Assembly: GCA_030669485.1 (NCBI GenBank)
Contig: DAOVDL010000053.1
Span: 1 to 5,200, forward strand
Length of the DNA stretch: 5,200 nucleotides
Direction: 5' to 3'
DNA from: Candidatus Bathyarchaeota archaeon
GTDB lineage: Archaea; Thermoproteota; Bathyarchaeia; Hecatellales; Hecatellaceae
Translations under genes and position numbers: made by a program
Shown: in pieces, positions 5,119-5,200 of the stretch
How the letters are laid out: the number at the start of each line of letters is the position of its first letter
Numbering within the stretch: position 1 is the first letter of the stretch
Notes under the pieces: model-generated
Told to the model about the DNA's origin: nothing
Database searches by the model: none
The model's input: the letters and a program-made list of their open reading frames with translations, nothing else

Positions 5119-5200
5119 ATGAAATTCTATCAAGAATTAATCAGGTTGGATATAAATATAAATTTAAGGTTTTTGAATAGAAACTTGATTAAAATTAACG
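5119..5200 (+). CDS. Possible start of a divergent plus-strand gene (cut by right edge)
   Basis: An ATG at 5119 opens a frame of 27 codons without a stop to the window end, beginning MKFYQELIRLDININ. It is preceded by AAGGAGGT (5098-5105) and a second GAGGT (5109-5113) five bases before the ATG, which is good ribosome-binding sequence. A TTTAAA at about 5069-5074 could serve as its TATA element. The composition is very AT-rich, with Ile and Asn codons as expected from AT-rich non-coding DNA, and the same stretch looks like a promoter for the opposite strand. No family is recognisable from so few residues. Confidence 0.3.
   Translation, partial: MKFYQELIRLDININLRFLNRNLIKIN
5150..5172 (-). promoter_or_regulatory. 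AT-rich archaeal promoter candidate upstream of the prenyltransferase
   Basis: On the minus strand AAACCTTAAATTTATATT followed by TATATCC offers an extended TATA element with an A-rich BRE-like stretch in front. A start about 25 bases downstream (near 5127) would give the prenyltransferase a leader of roughly 120 bases. A nearer TTTAAA at about 5069-5074 is an alternative, giving a leader of about 40 bases. The AT-rich block could instead lie inside the possible plus-strand gene. Confidence 0.35.

Overview
The window is archaeal. Its minus strand carries a compact isoprenoid and membrane-lipid gene cluster. The diagnostic features are a UbiA-family enzyme of the digeranylgeranylglyceryl phosphate synthase type, a GHMP mevalonate kinase, an aconitase-X large/small pair, a UbiD-family decarboxylase and an isopentenyl phosphate kinase. 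Archaeal-style Shine-Dalgarno (SD) sites (GGAGG, AGGTGAT, GAGGTGAT) sit at gene starts, and AT-rich TATA-like elements lie in two spacers. I cannot name the lineage. The content would suit a methanogen-related or TACK-like archaeon, but that is a guess.

Layout, read in the direction of transcription from right to left. Positions 5022-5200 hold an AT-rich upstream region with a TATA-like element, a possible Cys-rich mini-ORF and a possible plus-strand gene running off the right edge. Next come the UbiA prenyltransferase (5007-4123), a 121-bp spacer, mevalonate kinase (4001-3072), the UbiD-family enzyme (probably 3047-1746), the aconitase-X large subunit (1741-566), the small subunit (569-177), a 75-bp spacer, and the first 33 codons of isopentenyl phosphate kinase (101-1, cut by the left edge). 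The spacing from mevalonate kinase through the small subunit is operon-like: 24 bp, then 4 bp, then a 4-base ATGA overlap.

Together the genes encode the 'archaeal' modified mevalonate pathway from mevalonate to isopentenyl diphosphate. Mevalonate kinase makes mevalonate 5-phosphate. The two-subunit phosphomevalonate dehydratase makes trans-anhydromevalonate 5-phosphate. The UbiD-like decarboxylase makes isopentenyl phosphate, and isopentenyl phosphate kinase makes IPP. No phosphomevalonate kinase or diphosphomevalonate decarboxylase is needed on this route, and neither is present. The UbiA enzyme acts later, attaching the second geranylgeranyl chain during archaeal membrane lipid assembly. 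Automated annotation may label the dehydratase genes 'aconitase X / DUF521 / DUF126' and the decarboxylase 'UbiD family', which hides this coherence.

The most unusual local signal is the 5' end of the decarboxylase gene. Its conserved N-terminal helix is encoded upstream of the first ordinary start codon. The frame can begin only at an ACG nine bases after GGAGG, or be entered by a +1 slip at TTT-TAG from a ten-codon ATG reading frame. I saw no tRNA, rRNA, CRISPR array or insertion sequence.
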